A stretch of DNA of 64,000 nt from Variovorax saccharolyticus. Lineage in GTDB: Bacteria; Pseudomonadota; Gammaproteobacteria; Burkholderiales; Burkholderiaceae_C. The stretch lies in assembly GCF_030316765.1 (NCBI RefSeq), contig NZ_JASZYT010000010.1, forward strand, positions 186,001-250,000. The letters run 5' to 3'. Shown piece after piece: positions 54,786-62,955 of the stretch. The notes under the pieces are model-generated. The model saw nothing but the letters and a program-made list of their open reading frames with translations, had not been told where the DNA came from and ran no database searches. How positions within the stretch are numbered: position 1 is the stretch's first letter; the number at the start of each line of letters is the position of its first letter. The translations under genes were made by a program, and so were the position numbers.

Positions 54786-56615
54786 ATGACCGCCCTGGCC
54801 CTGTCATCTTCCGCGCGGCCGGCGCCCCGCAACCTGCAGGACCTGCTGCGCTTCGAGCGCCTGCTGTCCGACCTGTCGGCCACTTTCATCGCCGTGCCGG
54901 TTCACGACATCGACCGCGCCATCGCGCAAAGCCTCGAACGCATCGTGAAAGCCCTGGACATCGATCGCTCGACCTTGACGCGCGTCACGCTGACCGGCAG
55001 CGCCGAGGTCACGCACTCCTATGCGGTCCAGGGTGTCGCGCCCGCGCAGCGGTTCCTCCCCGCGCGCGACTCTCATCCGTGGGCGCTTTCGATGGCGATC
55101 GCGAACCGGCCGGTCGCGTTCTCGCGCCTCGACGACCTGCCGCCGGAAGCCGGCGTCGACAAGGAGAGCTGGCGCCGCAGCGGCCTGAAGTCGCAGGTCA
55201 TGATGCCGATCATGGTGGCGGGACATCTTCACGGCGCCCTCATCTTCGGCACCGTCCGATTCGAGCGCGAATGGCCCGACGAACTCCTCGGCCGGATGCG
55301 GCTGCTGGCGGAAATCTTCGGCAGCGCCCTGGCCCGCAAGCGCGCCCAGGAGGAACTCGAGCTGGCGATCGGCTTCGAGCGGCTGGCCAGCGGCATCCTG
55401 GCTTCGCTGGTGATGTCCAAGCCCCACGAGCAGAGCGAAGCCATCTTGCGCGGGTTGCGCGAGATCGGCGAATTCGTGGGCGCCGAGCGGGTCGCCCTCT
55501 GGCAGGGGATCGGCAGCGGCGCGCGCTACGACCCCGGCCAGCATTGGCATGCCGAAGGCTTCGCGGCGCCACCGGGCACGCGCGGAACCGGCTACCTGCC
55601 CTGGCTCAGCGGCCGCGTGGCCGCCGGCCATGTGGTCAGGCTGGCCACGCTCGACGAGCTTCCTTCCGCAGCGCGCCTGGACCGCGACACGCTGAAGGCA
55701 CTGGGCATCCGCTCCTTGCTCGTGGTGCCGGTCGCGGGAGAAGCGGCCAGCGCGCTCTCGATCGCGACGGTGCAGCGTGAACACGCCTGGCCCGACTCCC
55801 TGCTGCCCGGCGTCCAGCTGCTCGCCGAGGTGTTCGGCAGCCTGCACGCGCGCGAGTCTGCCGAGCGCCGCCGGCTCGCCGCGGAAGTCGAGGCGGCGCA
55901 CTGGCGCGAGCGCCTGGCGCATCTGGTGCGGGTCCATACGGCCGGGGAGATGTCGGTCGCGCTGGCCCACGAGATCACGCAGCCGCTCGGCGCGATCGAG
56001 AACTACGCGATCGCCGCGCGGCACCGCGCCACCGAGGCATCGCCCGACATGCCAAGGGTCGCCGAACTGCTGGACAAGGTGATCGGCCAGTCCACGCGCG
56101 CCGGCGACGTGGTGACGCGCATGCGCAGCATGGCGCAGCGGCACGAGCTCGACCCGAAGCCGATCCGCATCGAGCACGCGGTGCGCGAATGCGTCGGCAT
56201 GGTGAAGATGGACTGCGACCTGCGCGACATCCGCATCGAGCTGCCGGCCGCAAGCCCGCTGCCCGAGGTGGTCGTCGACGAGATCCATGTGCAGCAGGTG
56301 GTGCTGAACCTGCTGCGCAATGCGATGGAGGCGATCGAACTCGCGCCGCCGGGCGGTGCGAGGGAGATCGCGATCGCGATCCGGGCCGGCGAGCGCGACG
56401 AGGTGCGGGTCGAGGTTGCCGACCGCGGCGTCGGCATCGCCGAGGGCGACCTGGAGCGGGTCTTCGAGTCCTTCTACTCGACCAAGTCGAGCGGCCTCGG
56501 CGTGGGCCTTGCGATCTGCCGCAAGCTGATCGAGGCCCATGGCGGCAAGCTCTGGGCTTCGCACAATCCCGGCGGCGGCGCCCGGTTCAGCTTCACGCTG
56601 CCACGGCTCCAATAG
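54786..56615 (+). CDS. Soluble two-GAF sensor histidine kinase
   Basis: A 609-residue cytoplasmic kinase with no transmembrane segment. Two GAF domains fill about 25-195 and 205-375 (each ends with a LLAEIFGS or LLAEVFGS helix). The dimerisation helix carries H395 in ALAHEITQPLGAIENYA, followed by the N-box LLRNAMEAIE, and G boxes DRGVGI and GLGVGLAIC. It probably phosphorylates the response regulator 10 bp downstream. The ligand of the GAF domains (gas, redox, aromatic) cannot be read from sequence. It has no CACGTACGTG box. Confidence 0.9.
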   Translation: MTALALSSSARPAPRNLQDLLRFERLLSDLSATFIAVPVHDIDRAIAQSLERIVKALDIDRSTLTRVTLTGSAEVTHSYAVQGVAPAQRFLPARDSHPWALSMAIANRPVAFSRLDDLPPEAGVDKESWRRSGLKSQVMMPIMVAGHLHGALIFGTVRFEREWPDELLGRMRLLAEIFGSALARKRAQEELELAIGFERLASGILASLVMSKPHEQSEAILRGLREIGEFVGAERVALWQGIGSGARYDPGQHWHAEGFAAPPGTRGTGYLPWLSGRVAAGHVVRLATLDELPSAARLDRDTLKALGIRSLLVVPVAGEAASALSIATVQREHAWPDSLLPGVQLLAEVFGSLHARESAERRRLAAEVEAAHWRERLAHLVRVHTAGEMSVALAHEITQPLGAIENYAIAARHRATEASPDMPRVAELLDKVIGQSTRAGDVVTRMRSMAQRHELDPKPIRIEHAVRECVGMVKMDCDLRDIRIELPAASPLPEVVVDEIHVQQVVLNLLRNAMEAIELAPPGGAREIAIAIRAGERDEVRVEVADRGVGIAEGDLERVFESFYSTKSSGLGVGLAICRKLIEAHGGKLWASHNPGGGARFSFTLPRLQ

Positions 56616-56625
56616 GGGCACGCCA

Positions 56626-57240
56626 ATGACCGAACCCACGGTATTCATCATCGACGACGACGAGGCCTATCGCGACTCGGTGCGCGAACTGGTGAACTCG
56701 ATCGGCCTCGCCACCGAGGTCCACAGCTCGGCGCTGGAGTTTCTCGACCGCTTCGATCCGTCGCGGCCGGGCTGCCTGGTGCTCGACGTGCGCATGGCCC
56801 GCATGAGCGGCCTCGCACTGCAGGAGCGCCTGTCCGCGATGGGCGCGCGCATCCCGATCGTCTTCATCAGCGGCCATGGCGACATCACGATGGCGGTCAA
56901 GGCGGTGAAGGACGGCGCCGTCGACTTCGTGCAGAAGCCCTACCGCGAGCAACAGCTGCTGGACGCCATCGACGAGGCCCTGCGGCGCGACGCCGGCATC
57001 CGGGCGGCACCGGCGGCCGAGGCGAACCAGGGCCTGGCCAAGCGGGTCGCGGCCCTGACCGATCGCGAACGCGAGGTGATGTCGCTGGCGCTCAAGGGCT
57101 TGCCGAGCAAGGTCATCGCCAAGGAACTCGCGATCAGCCACCGCACCGTCGAGCAGCATCGCAGCCGGCTGCTCGAGAAGCTGAACGTCAACTCGATCAC
57201 CGAGCTGCTGCGATTGAACATCCAGCTTCCGTCCGAATAG
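56626..57240 (+). CDS. FixJ-family response regulator
   Basis: A 204-residue regulator with a receiver (acidic D10-D12, phospho-acceptor D54 in LVLDVRM, S82, K104) and a LuxR-type helix-turn-helix (LTDREREVMSLALKGLPSK to VEQHRSRLLEKLNV). FixJ-type proteins bind DNA as phosphorylated dimers at two-site promoters. It is the only LuxR-type regulator in the window and lies within the set of CACGTACGTG promoters, so it is the prime candidate to bind them. The start ATG at 56626 gives the usual N-terminus. Confidence 0.94.
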   Translation: MTEPTVFIIDDDEAYRDSVRELVNSIGLATEVHSSALEFLDRFDPSRPGCLVLDVRMARMSGLALQERLSAMGARIPIVFISGHGDITMAVKAVKDGAVDFVQKPYREQQLLDAIDEALRRDAGIRAAPAAEANQGLAKRVAALTDREREVMSLALKGLPSKVIAKELAISHRTVEQHRSRLLEKLNVNSITELLRLNIQLPSE

Positions 57241-57262
57241 GCCGCCGCGCGCAGGCAGCCGG

Positions 57263-57850
57263 CTAGGACTTCCTGACGATCGACGTGGCGATGGCCTGCG
57301 TGATGGTCATCTTCATCTGGTCGCCGACCTTGACGCCGTTGAGCATGGCCGGGTCCTTCAGCTTCACCTCGGTGAAGTGACCGAAGGGACCCCGGACCAT
57401 CACCGTGCCCTTGGCCTGGTCGATGGCCCAGATGTTCGACACCATCGTGGTCTGCTTCATCGCAGCGCCGCCGGGCAGCTGACCGACCTGGGCGCGGTCG
57501 ACGGCCGCCGTCGACGATGCCATGCGGATGCCGTTGCCGGTCTGGAAGTCCAGCGCCACCGACTGGATGTAGGTGGCATCGACCATGTCGCCGACCTTGA
57601 CCTGGGCCAGGTTCTTGACCCGCGCATCGACCATGACCGCGAATTCGTTGCCCTCCGGCCCCTTGAGCGTCACGATGCGGTTCTTCGGATCGATCGCTGT
57701 CACCAGCGCGGAGATCGAGACTTCCTTCAGCAGGTCGCGGACATCCAGCACCTTGGGAGTGCTCGAAGGCGTGCTCGGCTGCGCCAGGGCCGGCGCGCCG
57801 AAGGCCAGCGCCGAAGCCAGCGCGAGAACTGTGTACTGGGCTGCTTTCAT
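57263..57850 (-). CDS. Exported protein with two similar beta-type halves
   Basis: A 195-residue exported protein (signal peptide to about APALAQ, residue 24). The mature part has two similar stretches, VTAIDPKNRIVTLKGPEGNEFAV-like and IWAIDQAKGTVMVRGPFGHFTEV-like, each followed by VKVGDxxxxTY/TIT patterns. This looks like two copies of a small OB-like beta domain. No reaction assigned. It shares the palindrome at 57987 with the divergent cytochrome gene. Confidence 0.75.
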   Translation of the reverse strand: MKAAQYTVLALASALAFGAPALAQPSTPSSTPKVLDVRDLLKEVSISALVTAIDPKNRIVTLKGPEGNEFAVMVDARVKNLAQVKVGDMVDATYIQSVALDFQTGNGIRMASSTAAVDRAQVGQLPGGAAMKQTTMVSNIWAIDQAKGTVMVRGPFGHFTEVKLKDPAMLNGVKVGDQMKMTITQAIATSIVRKS

Positions 57851-57938
57851 TTCAGGTTTTCCTTTCACGTCCGGGTAGTCGGGGCGCTCGCCGCACCACA
57901 GGCCTGATCGCAGTGATCGCTCGCACTCCGCCCTGCGG

Positions 57939-57996
57939 ATTTTCATGATTGCGATGCCGGGCGCCATCCGGACGGCCACGCAGGACCACGTACGTG
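57939..57996 (-). promoter_or_regulatory. Box promoter 7 (exported beta-domain protein)
   Basis: CACGTACGTG lies at 57987-57996. To the left follow GTGGCCGTCCGGAT and the hexamer GAAAAT at 57939-57944, 42 bp from the palindrome. The start codon is 136 bp from the palindrome. Confidence 0.75.
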
Positions 57997-58044
57997 ACCT
58001 AGGTGGGCACCGGGATAGGCGCCAGCGCACCGCGCCTTGAGAAT
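57987..58044 (+). promoter_or_regulatory. Box promoter 8 (RoxA-like cytochrome operon)
   Basis: The same palindrome as promoter 7 is followed to the right by GTGGGCACCGGGAT and the hexamer GAGAAT at 58039-58044, 42 bp from the palindrome. One palindrome therefore serves both directions. The start codon is 99 bp from the palindrome. Confidence 0.75.
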
Positions 58045-58095
58045 GTCCCGCAAGCGTCGACAGCCACGGCTCGTTTTCCAGTCCTGGAGGCTTCC

Positions 58096-59895
58096 ATGCA
58101 GCGCTACATGCGGCCGCTCGCGGCCCGGACCCACGCCTTGAAGGCACTCCCTTGCGCGATCCTGCTCGGCATGGCACTGATGCAGAACCCCGCCGCGCAG
58201 CCGGCGGCGGGCGCGGGGCCCGTGGTCTTCCTCGACCAGGGCTGGACGGCCGCCGAACGGGCCTGGTACTACCAGGTCTCGCAGGGCTCGGCCGTGATGT
58301 CCTACGACCTGTTCCTCAACCTCGAGCTGGCGGGCAGCCAGGAACTGTTCCGCTCCGACGCCAACAGCGATCGCTTCGGCCTGATCACGCAGCCCGCTGA
58401 TCCGCAGAACAACCCCGACGCGCTGCCCATCGGACTCAGCAAGACCATCGTCAGGAGAAAGGGCAGCAGCGTGGACGACGTGCAGGTCGGCCTGACCTGC
58501 GCCGCCTGCCACAACGCGCAGCTGAACTACCAGGGCAAGCGCATCCGCATCGACGGCGGCGCCGCCAACACCTTCGACATGATGGGCTACGTGGGTGCCC
58601 TCGACGATGCGATGCAGGCCACGCTGGCCGACAAGCAGAAGTTCGATCGCCTGGCGGTCCGGCTCGGCGCCATGAGCGCGGAAGCCAAGACGGAGCTCGG
58701 CAAGCGCGTCGAGCGCGAGGCCGGCCCGATCCGCGACTACCGCACGCGCACGCTGGCGACGCCGACCGTCTGGGGGCCGTCCCGCATCGACGCCATCTCC
58801 GCCATCGTCAACCGCCTGCTGGCCATCGAGACCCGCATCCCGCAGAACAACTCGACCCCGCTCGCGCCCACCAAGCCGCCCTTCCTGTGGAACGCGCCAC
58901 ACGGTTCCTGGACCCAGTGGCGGGCCTCCCAGCAGGACCCGATCAATCGCAACCTCGTCGAATCGATGGGCGTCTACCTGCCGATGAACCTGCATTCGAA
59001 GTCGCCGGCGGAAGGGCTCTTCGAGTCGAATGCGCAGTTGCTCAACCTGCAGCAGATCGAGAACCAGCTGACGCGGCTCGCGCCGCCCAAGTGGCCCGAA
59101 GAGATCTTCGGGCGGATCGACCGCCAGAAGGCCGCCGCCGGCAAGGCGCTGTTCGCCACCCACTGCGCCAGCTGCCACAACGCCTGGCCCTACACGTGGA
59201 CGCCGCCGAACAAGTACGGCAAGCGCTTCCTGGAGGTCGGCGTGGTGCCGCAGAAGTATGTCGGCACGGACCCCGGCCAGTTCGACAACCTGCGGCCCTA
59301 TGCGATCACCGGCAACCTCGCGCCCTTCCTGCCGGAGCCCTTCAAGGACAAGGAGGTCATTCCGACCGGCGCGCTCTACCTTATCACCCAGAAGCTGGTC
59401 CTGGACAAGGCACTGTCCGAGCTGAAGCTCGACGAACAGCAGACCATCAACCTGCACGGATACCGCGAGCTGCCGCCGGCCCGGCAGACGGAGGATGCCT
59501 ACAAGGCCGCGCCGCGCGACGGCGTCTGGGCCACGCCGCCCTTCCTGCACAACGGCTCGGTGCCGAATCTCTACGAGATGCTGGTTCCGGCCAGGGAGCG
59601 GACCAGGAAGTTCTACGTCGGGCGCGAGTTCGATCCGGTCAAGGTGGGCCTGGACACCAGCGGCAAGAGCGGCAGCTTCCTGCTCGACACCTCGCTGCGA
59701 GGCAACTCGAACGCCGGCCATTCGTTCGAGAACAGCCCGCGCGGCAACGGCGTCATCGGCCCCTTGCTGACCGAGACGCAGCGCTGGGCGCTGGTCGAAT
59801 ACCTGAAGTCGATCCCCGAGGAAGCGGGCCGCGTCACGCCCTTCGGCGGCCCGCCGAACGCGGTCACGGGCACCAGCAAGTGGTCTCGCAAGTGA
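58096..59895 (+). CDS. RoxA-like exported di-haem cytochrome
   Basis: A 599-residue exported di-haem protein (signal peptide about residues 1-38). Haem sites are CAACH at 135-139 and CASCH at 357-361. The layout resembles RoxA/RoxB rubber oxygenases and related di-haem peroxidase-like cytochromes; the WGPSRIDAIS segment lies in the region that carries the active-site features of RoxA. It could be an oxygenase, a peroxidase or an electron carrier. TGGAGG lies a few bases before ATG 58096. It heads a four-gene unit. Confidence 0.78.
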   Translation: MQRYMRPLAARTHALKALPCAILLGMALMQNPAAQPAAGAGPVVFLDQGWTAAERAWYYQVSQGSAVMSYDLFLNLELAGSQELFRSDANSDRFGLITQPADPQNNPDALPIGLSKTIVRRKGSSVDDVQVGLTCAACHNAQLNYQGKRIRIDGGAANTFDMMGYVGALDDAMQATLADKQKFDRLAVRLGAMSAEAKTELGKRVEREAGPIRDYRTRTLATPTVWGPSRIDAISAIVNRLLAIETRIPQNNSTPLAPTKPPFLWNAPHGSWTQWRASQQDPINRNLVESMGVYLPMNLHSKSPAEGLFESNAQLLNLQQIENQLTRLAPPKWPEEIFGRIDRQKAAAGKALFATHCASCHNAWPYTWTPPNKYGKRFLEVGVVPQKYVGTDPGQFDNLRPYAITGNLAPFLPEPFKDKEVIPTGALYLITQKLVLDKALSELKLDEQQTINLHGYRELPPARQTEDAYKAAPRDGVWATPPFLHNGSVPNLYEMLVPARERTRKFYVGREFDPVKVGLDTSGKSGSFLLDTSLRGNSNAGHSFENSPRGNGVIGPLLTETQRWALVEYLKSIPEEAGRVTPFGGPPNAVTGTSKWSRK

Positions 59896-59905
59896 GCGAC
59901 CCGCC

Positions 59906-61411
59906 ATGTCCGACCATGTAGATGGACCGCGCCAGATCGGCGATCCCGCCGCCGACCTGACCGACCTGTTCGCCTTCGCCAGCCCGGCGGATGCCGGCCG
60001 CACCGTGCTGGCGGCGAATGTGTTTCCTTCCGCCGGCACGCAGGCGATGTTCTCGAACGCGATCGACCATGCCATCGTCGTGCGGCGGCTCGCGATCGCC
60101 GGCACGGGCGAACAGACCCGGTTCAGGCCGGGCGATCCGGAGCTTCGCTTCAGCTTCCGCTTCGATGTGCTGGAGCGCGCCGCGGCGGGCAAGAGGCCGG
60201 TGCAGCGCGGCACCTGCACCCTGCCGGGCGGCCAGACGATCCGCTTCGTGGTCGACGACGAGAAAGGAGCCAGCTCGGCCGACGGCACGTACCGCGTGTT
60301 CGCGGGCCTGCGCTCCGACCCCTTCTACCTGGCCTGGATCGTGGGCGAGATGAAGAAGTTTCCGAACCTGCTGCAGCACGACAACGTGCTGAGCTTCCTG
60401 ATCGAGTTCGACACCGGCCGCGTGCTCGAACCGGCCAAGGGCTCGCTGTTCGGCGTGATCGCCGAGACCATCCCGATACCGAAGCCCGGCGGCTTCATCG
60501 GCCACGACCCGCCGCGCATCGACTGGGTCGGCCGTCCCGAGCAGACCAACATGCGGCTCAACAACAACGGCTTGGCCGGCACCGATGACCTGCGCGACCT
60601 CTGGAACCAGCAGACGCCCTTCGCGATCTCCGAGGAGTTCATGCCCCTGTTCCGCAAGCGCATGGTCGACAGCCTGAAGAACTGGGACCTGCGCGACGGC
60701 AAGGCCGACTGGAGCCCCGCTGCGCTGGCCGCCAACGCCAGCATGTTCCTCGACGACTTCATGGTCATCGATGTCGCGAAGCCCACCACCGACACCAGCC
60801 ACCTCGAGATCGAGAAGAGCATGCTCGCGGGCCGGCCGCACCAGACCGGCGGCGGCCGCACGGTGAACGCCGACGTCATCGACATCCTGCTCACCTGGAT
60901 GGTGAACCACGACCGGGAGTTCCTGCAGGGTGGCTCGACCGGTGCGACCAAGCCGGGCACCTCGGCCTTCCCCTACCTGGCCGCGCCGAACGCGGAACTG
61001 CAGAACCTGGCCTTCTCGGTCGATCTCGCGGCGCCGCCCGAGCAGGTCTGGGCCCTCATCGGCGGCTTCGGCGGCGACTGGCATCCGTTGATCGCGAGCG
61101 TGAAGCTGACCGGCACCGGGGTCGGCCAGCTGCGCACCATCGAGACCATCGACGGCAAGCAGATCATCGAGCGGCTCGACGCCATGGACGACAGGCAGCG
61201 CAGCTACCGCTACACCTCGATCGCGGGCATTCCGGCCACGGACTACACCGGCATGCTGGACGTCAAGCCCAAGGGCAGCGGCAGTTCGGTCGAATGGCGC
61301 GTGCAATACATGCCGGGCGGGCAGCCCGACATCATCGTGAAGACCATCAGCTCGACCTTGCTGAAGTCCGGCCTCGACAGCCTGAAGCCGCGCTTCGGCG
61401 TTCCCAGATGA
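59906..61411 (+). CDS. DUF4331 protein fused to an SRPBCC domain
   Basis: A 501-residue protein. Residues 1-340 match DUF4331, beginning MSDHVDGPRQIGDPAADLTD and FAFASP. Residues about 365-495 form a polyketide-cyclase/START-like SRPBCC domain (FSVDLAAPPEQVWALIGGFGG and later PKGSGSSVEWRVQYMP). DUF4331 proteins usually have no such domain; SRPBCC domains bind hydrophobic ligands. No signal peptide is seen. Its stop overlaps the next start by 4 bp. Confidence 0.85.
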   Translation: MSDHVDGPRQIGDPAADLTDLFAFASPADAGRTVLAANVFPSAGTQAMFSNAIDHAIVVRRLAIAGTGEQTRFRPGDPELRFSFRFDVLERAAAGKRPVQRGTCTLPGGQTIRFVVDDEKGASSADGTYRVFAGLRSDPFYLAWIVGEMKKFPNLLQHDNVLSFLIEFDTGRVLEPAKGSLFGVIAETIPIPKPGGFIGHDPPRIDWVGRPEQTNMRLNNNGLAGTDDLRDLWNQQTPFAISEEFMPLFRKRMVDSLKNWDLRDGKADWSPAALAANASMFLDDFMVIDVAKPTTDTSHLEIEKSMLAGRPHQTGGGRTVNADVIDILLTWMVNHDREFLQGGSTGATKPGTSAFPYLAAPNAELQNLAFSVDLAAPPEQVWALIGGFGGDWHPLIASVKLTGTGVGQLRTIETIDGKQIIERLDAMDDRQRSYRYTSIAGIPATDYTGMLDVKPKGSGSSVEWRVQYMPGGQPDIIVKTISSTLLKSGLDSLKPRFGVPR

Positions 61412-62568
61412 GCGCCGACCCCGAACTCCCGACCGGACCGGTGCAGGCCACCGACGGCGCCATCGCCGCCATCAACCTGCGAAGCACCCTCGCGCAGTCC
61501 TGGAACCGCTTCTGGCAGGCGCCGCTGCGCACGGGCATCGCCGAGGGCCTGGTCGAGCAGGAACAGCTCGCCGCGCAATTTCTGGGCGATCTCGACGCCT
61601 GCGAGCGGCTGGAGCAGCTGGCTTCACACCTGCTCCGGCGCGACCCGGAGAGCGCACGCACGGCGCTCATCGAGGCCCAGGTCGCGGCATCGGTCCACCG
61701 CTTCGCCCACGCGCGGCAATGCCTCGCGCGGGCCACGCAGCGCGGCGGGCCCGCGCCCGCCATCGAGCGGCTCGCGATGAGCATCGACCAGGCTTGCGGC
61801 GTCTCGCCCGAGGCCCTGCTGGAGCGGCGGCGGCGCGTCGCCGCGGCGTCGGGGCGGCTCGAGGATTGGGTGCCCCTGGGTTCCCTGCTCGACGACCTGG
61901 GCGAGGTCGACGAAGCGGATCGCGCCTACTGCCGCGCCCTGGGCGCCTACCGCGATGTCTCGCCCTTCGCCGTGGCCTGGGTCTGCTTCCTGCTCGGTGT
62001 GCTGTGGGGCGAACGGGCGCCGCAGCCGCAGTCCGCGCGCGCGGCCCGCTGGTATGCCAAGGCCATCGAATACCTGCCCGGGTACGTCAAGGCGCGCGTG
62101 CATCTGGCCGAGATCCGGAGCGCCGAAGGCCGCGCCGGCCAGGCCCGCGCGCTGCTGCTTCCGGCGCTCGCCAGCGGCGACCCGGAAGTGAGCTGGCGGC
62201 TGTCCGACGTGGCCATCGTGCAGGGTCGGCCGGCCGAGGCGCGGGCACTGTCCGAAGCCGCGCGCCTCGGCTTCGAGGCCTTGCTGGCGCGGCATCCGCT
62301 CGCCTTCGCCGACCACGCGGCGGAGTTCTATGCCGGCAGCGGCGGCGATGCGCGCCGGGCCTTCGAGCTGACCCGCATCGACCTCGCGAACCGCCCGACG
62401 CTGCGGGCCTTCGAGTCGGCCCACGAGGCGGCGACCCGGGCCGGCGAGACCCAGGAGGCGGCAGGTATCCTCGCGGCGGCCCGCCGGCGCTGGGGATCGA
62501 CGCCCGCCTTCCGGCAATCGCCGCTGGCCGCCCTGTCGCCGCGCACGGAGGAAGACCATGCCGATTGA
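61408..62568 (+). CDS. TPR-repeat protein
   Basis: A 386-residue, all-helical protein with tetratricopeptide-like repeats (LGEVDEADRAYCRALGAY, ARWYAKAIEYLPGYVKARVHLAE, and a last ARRWGSTPAF). It has no signal peptide or membrane helix. It likely binds one of the neighbouring proteins. TPR genes often follow DUF4331 genes. Start and stop overlap both neighbours (4 and 11 bp), showing strong coupling. Confidence 0.78.
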   Translation: MSADPELPTGPVQATDGAIAAINLRSTLAQSWNRFWQAPLRTGIAEGLVEQEQLAAQFLGDLDACERLEQLASHLLRRDPESARTALIEAQVAASVHRFAHARQCLARATQRGGPAPAIERLAMSIDQACGVSPEALLERRRRVAAASGRLEDWVPLGSLLDDLGEVDEADRAYCRALGAYRDVSPFAVAWVCFLLGVLWGERAPQPQSARAARWYAKAIEYLPGYVKARVHLAEIRSAEGRAGQARALLLPALASGDPEVSWRLSDVAIVQGRPAEARALSEAARLGFEALLARHPLAFADHAAEFYAGSGGDARRAFELTRIDLANRPTLRAFESAHEAATRAGETQEAAGILAAARRRWGSTPAFRQSPLAALSPRTEEDHAD

Positions 62569-62800
62569 CCGCAGGACTTTCGTACTCGGCAGCGGCGCGG
62601 CGCCCGCCGTGGGCGCATTCGCCGCCTTCGGCACGCTCGCCGCCGCCGGGGCCGCAGCGCCGCCGGCGGCTGCGCTGCCCGCCGTCGCCGCCGGAGCTTC
62701 GCCCGAGCTGCGGATCCTGGGATGGAACCCCGGCGAAGCCCAGCCGGAGGCTGCCGCCTGGATCGCGATCGACACGCAATGGCGCGCTGCCTGGCACTGA
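62558..62800 (+). CDS. Tiny twin-arginine signal protein
   Basis: An 80-residue protein starting MPIDRRTFVLGSG, a twin-arginine signal motif. An Ala-rich hydrophobic stretch to about residue 45 leaves only some 35 mature residues (ELRILGWNPGEAQPEAAAW). It is too short to be an enzyme. It might be an export partner or chaperone-like peptide. It overlaps the TPR gene by 11 bp and ends the four-gene unit. Confidence 0.6.
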   Translation: MPIDRRTFVLGSGAAPAVGAFAAFGTLAAAGAAAPPAAALPAVAAGASPELRILGWNPGEAQPEAAAWIAIDTQWRAAWH

Positions 62801-62860
62801 TCCGGGCCCTGGCCCTGGCCGGCAGGCTCGCGGCATCGCTGCGGCTGCGCCTTCGGCGCT

Positions 62861-62919
62861 CACGTACGTGGCTGTACGTGGCCGCCGGGATGGTCTTGTG
62901 GCGTGGGCACTCACACAAT
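62861..62919 (+). promoter_or_regulatory. Box promoter 9 (small exported protein B)
   Basis: CACGTACGTG lies at 62861-62870. It is followed by TACGTGGCCGCCGGGAT, whose TACGTGG repeats the palindrome half-site, and by CACAAT at 62914-62919, 43 bp from the palindrome. The start codon is 85 bp from the palindrome. This copy shows best that the second element is another half-site. Confidence 0.75.
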
Positions 62920-62955
62920 GGCTCGATCGGTCCACAGCCCAACAAGGAGCTCGCC

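Noticed and set aside
59864..61306. Long open frame on the minus strand opposite the DUF4331 gene, and similar long antisense frames over xdhA (37788-39638) and the kinase (54804-56651)
   Set aside because: They are mirror frames typical of high-GC genes. Their proteins are low-complexity (His, Arg, Ala and Gly rich) and match no family, while the opposite strand encodes clear domains.
44660..62890. The repeated palindrome-plus-element segments as REP or MITE-like mobile repeats
   Set aside because: Every copy has the same orientation toward a start codon 58-136 bp away and carries a hexamer at fixed spacing. Mobile or REP repeats would not keep these relations and tend to lie after genes.
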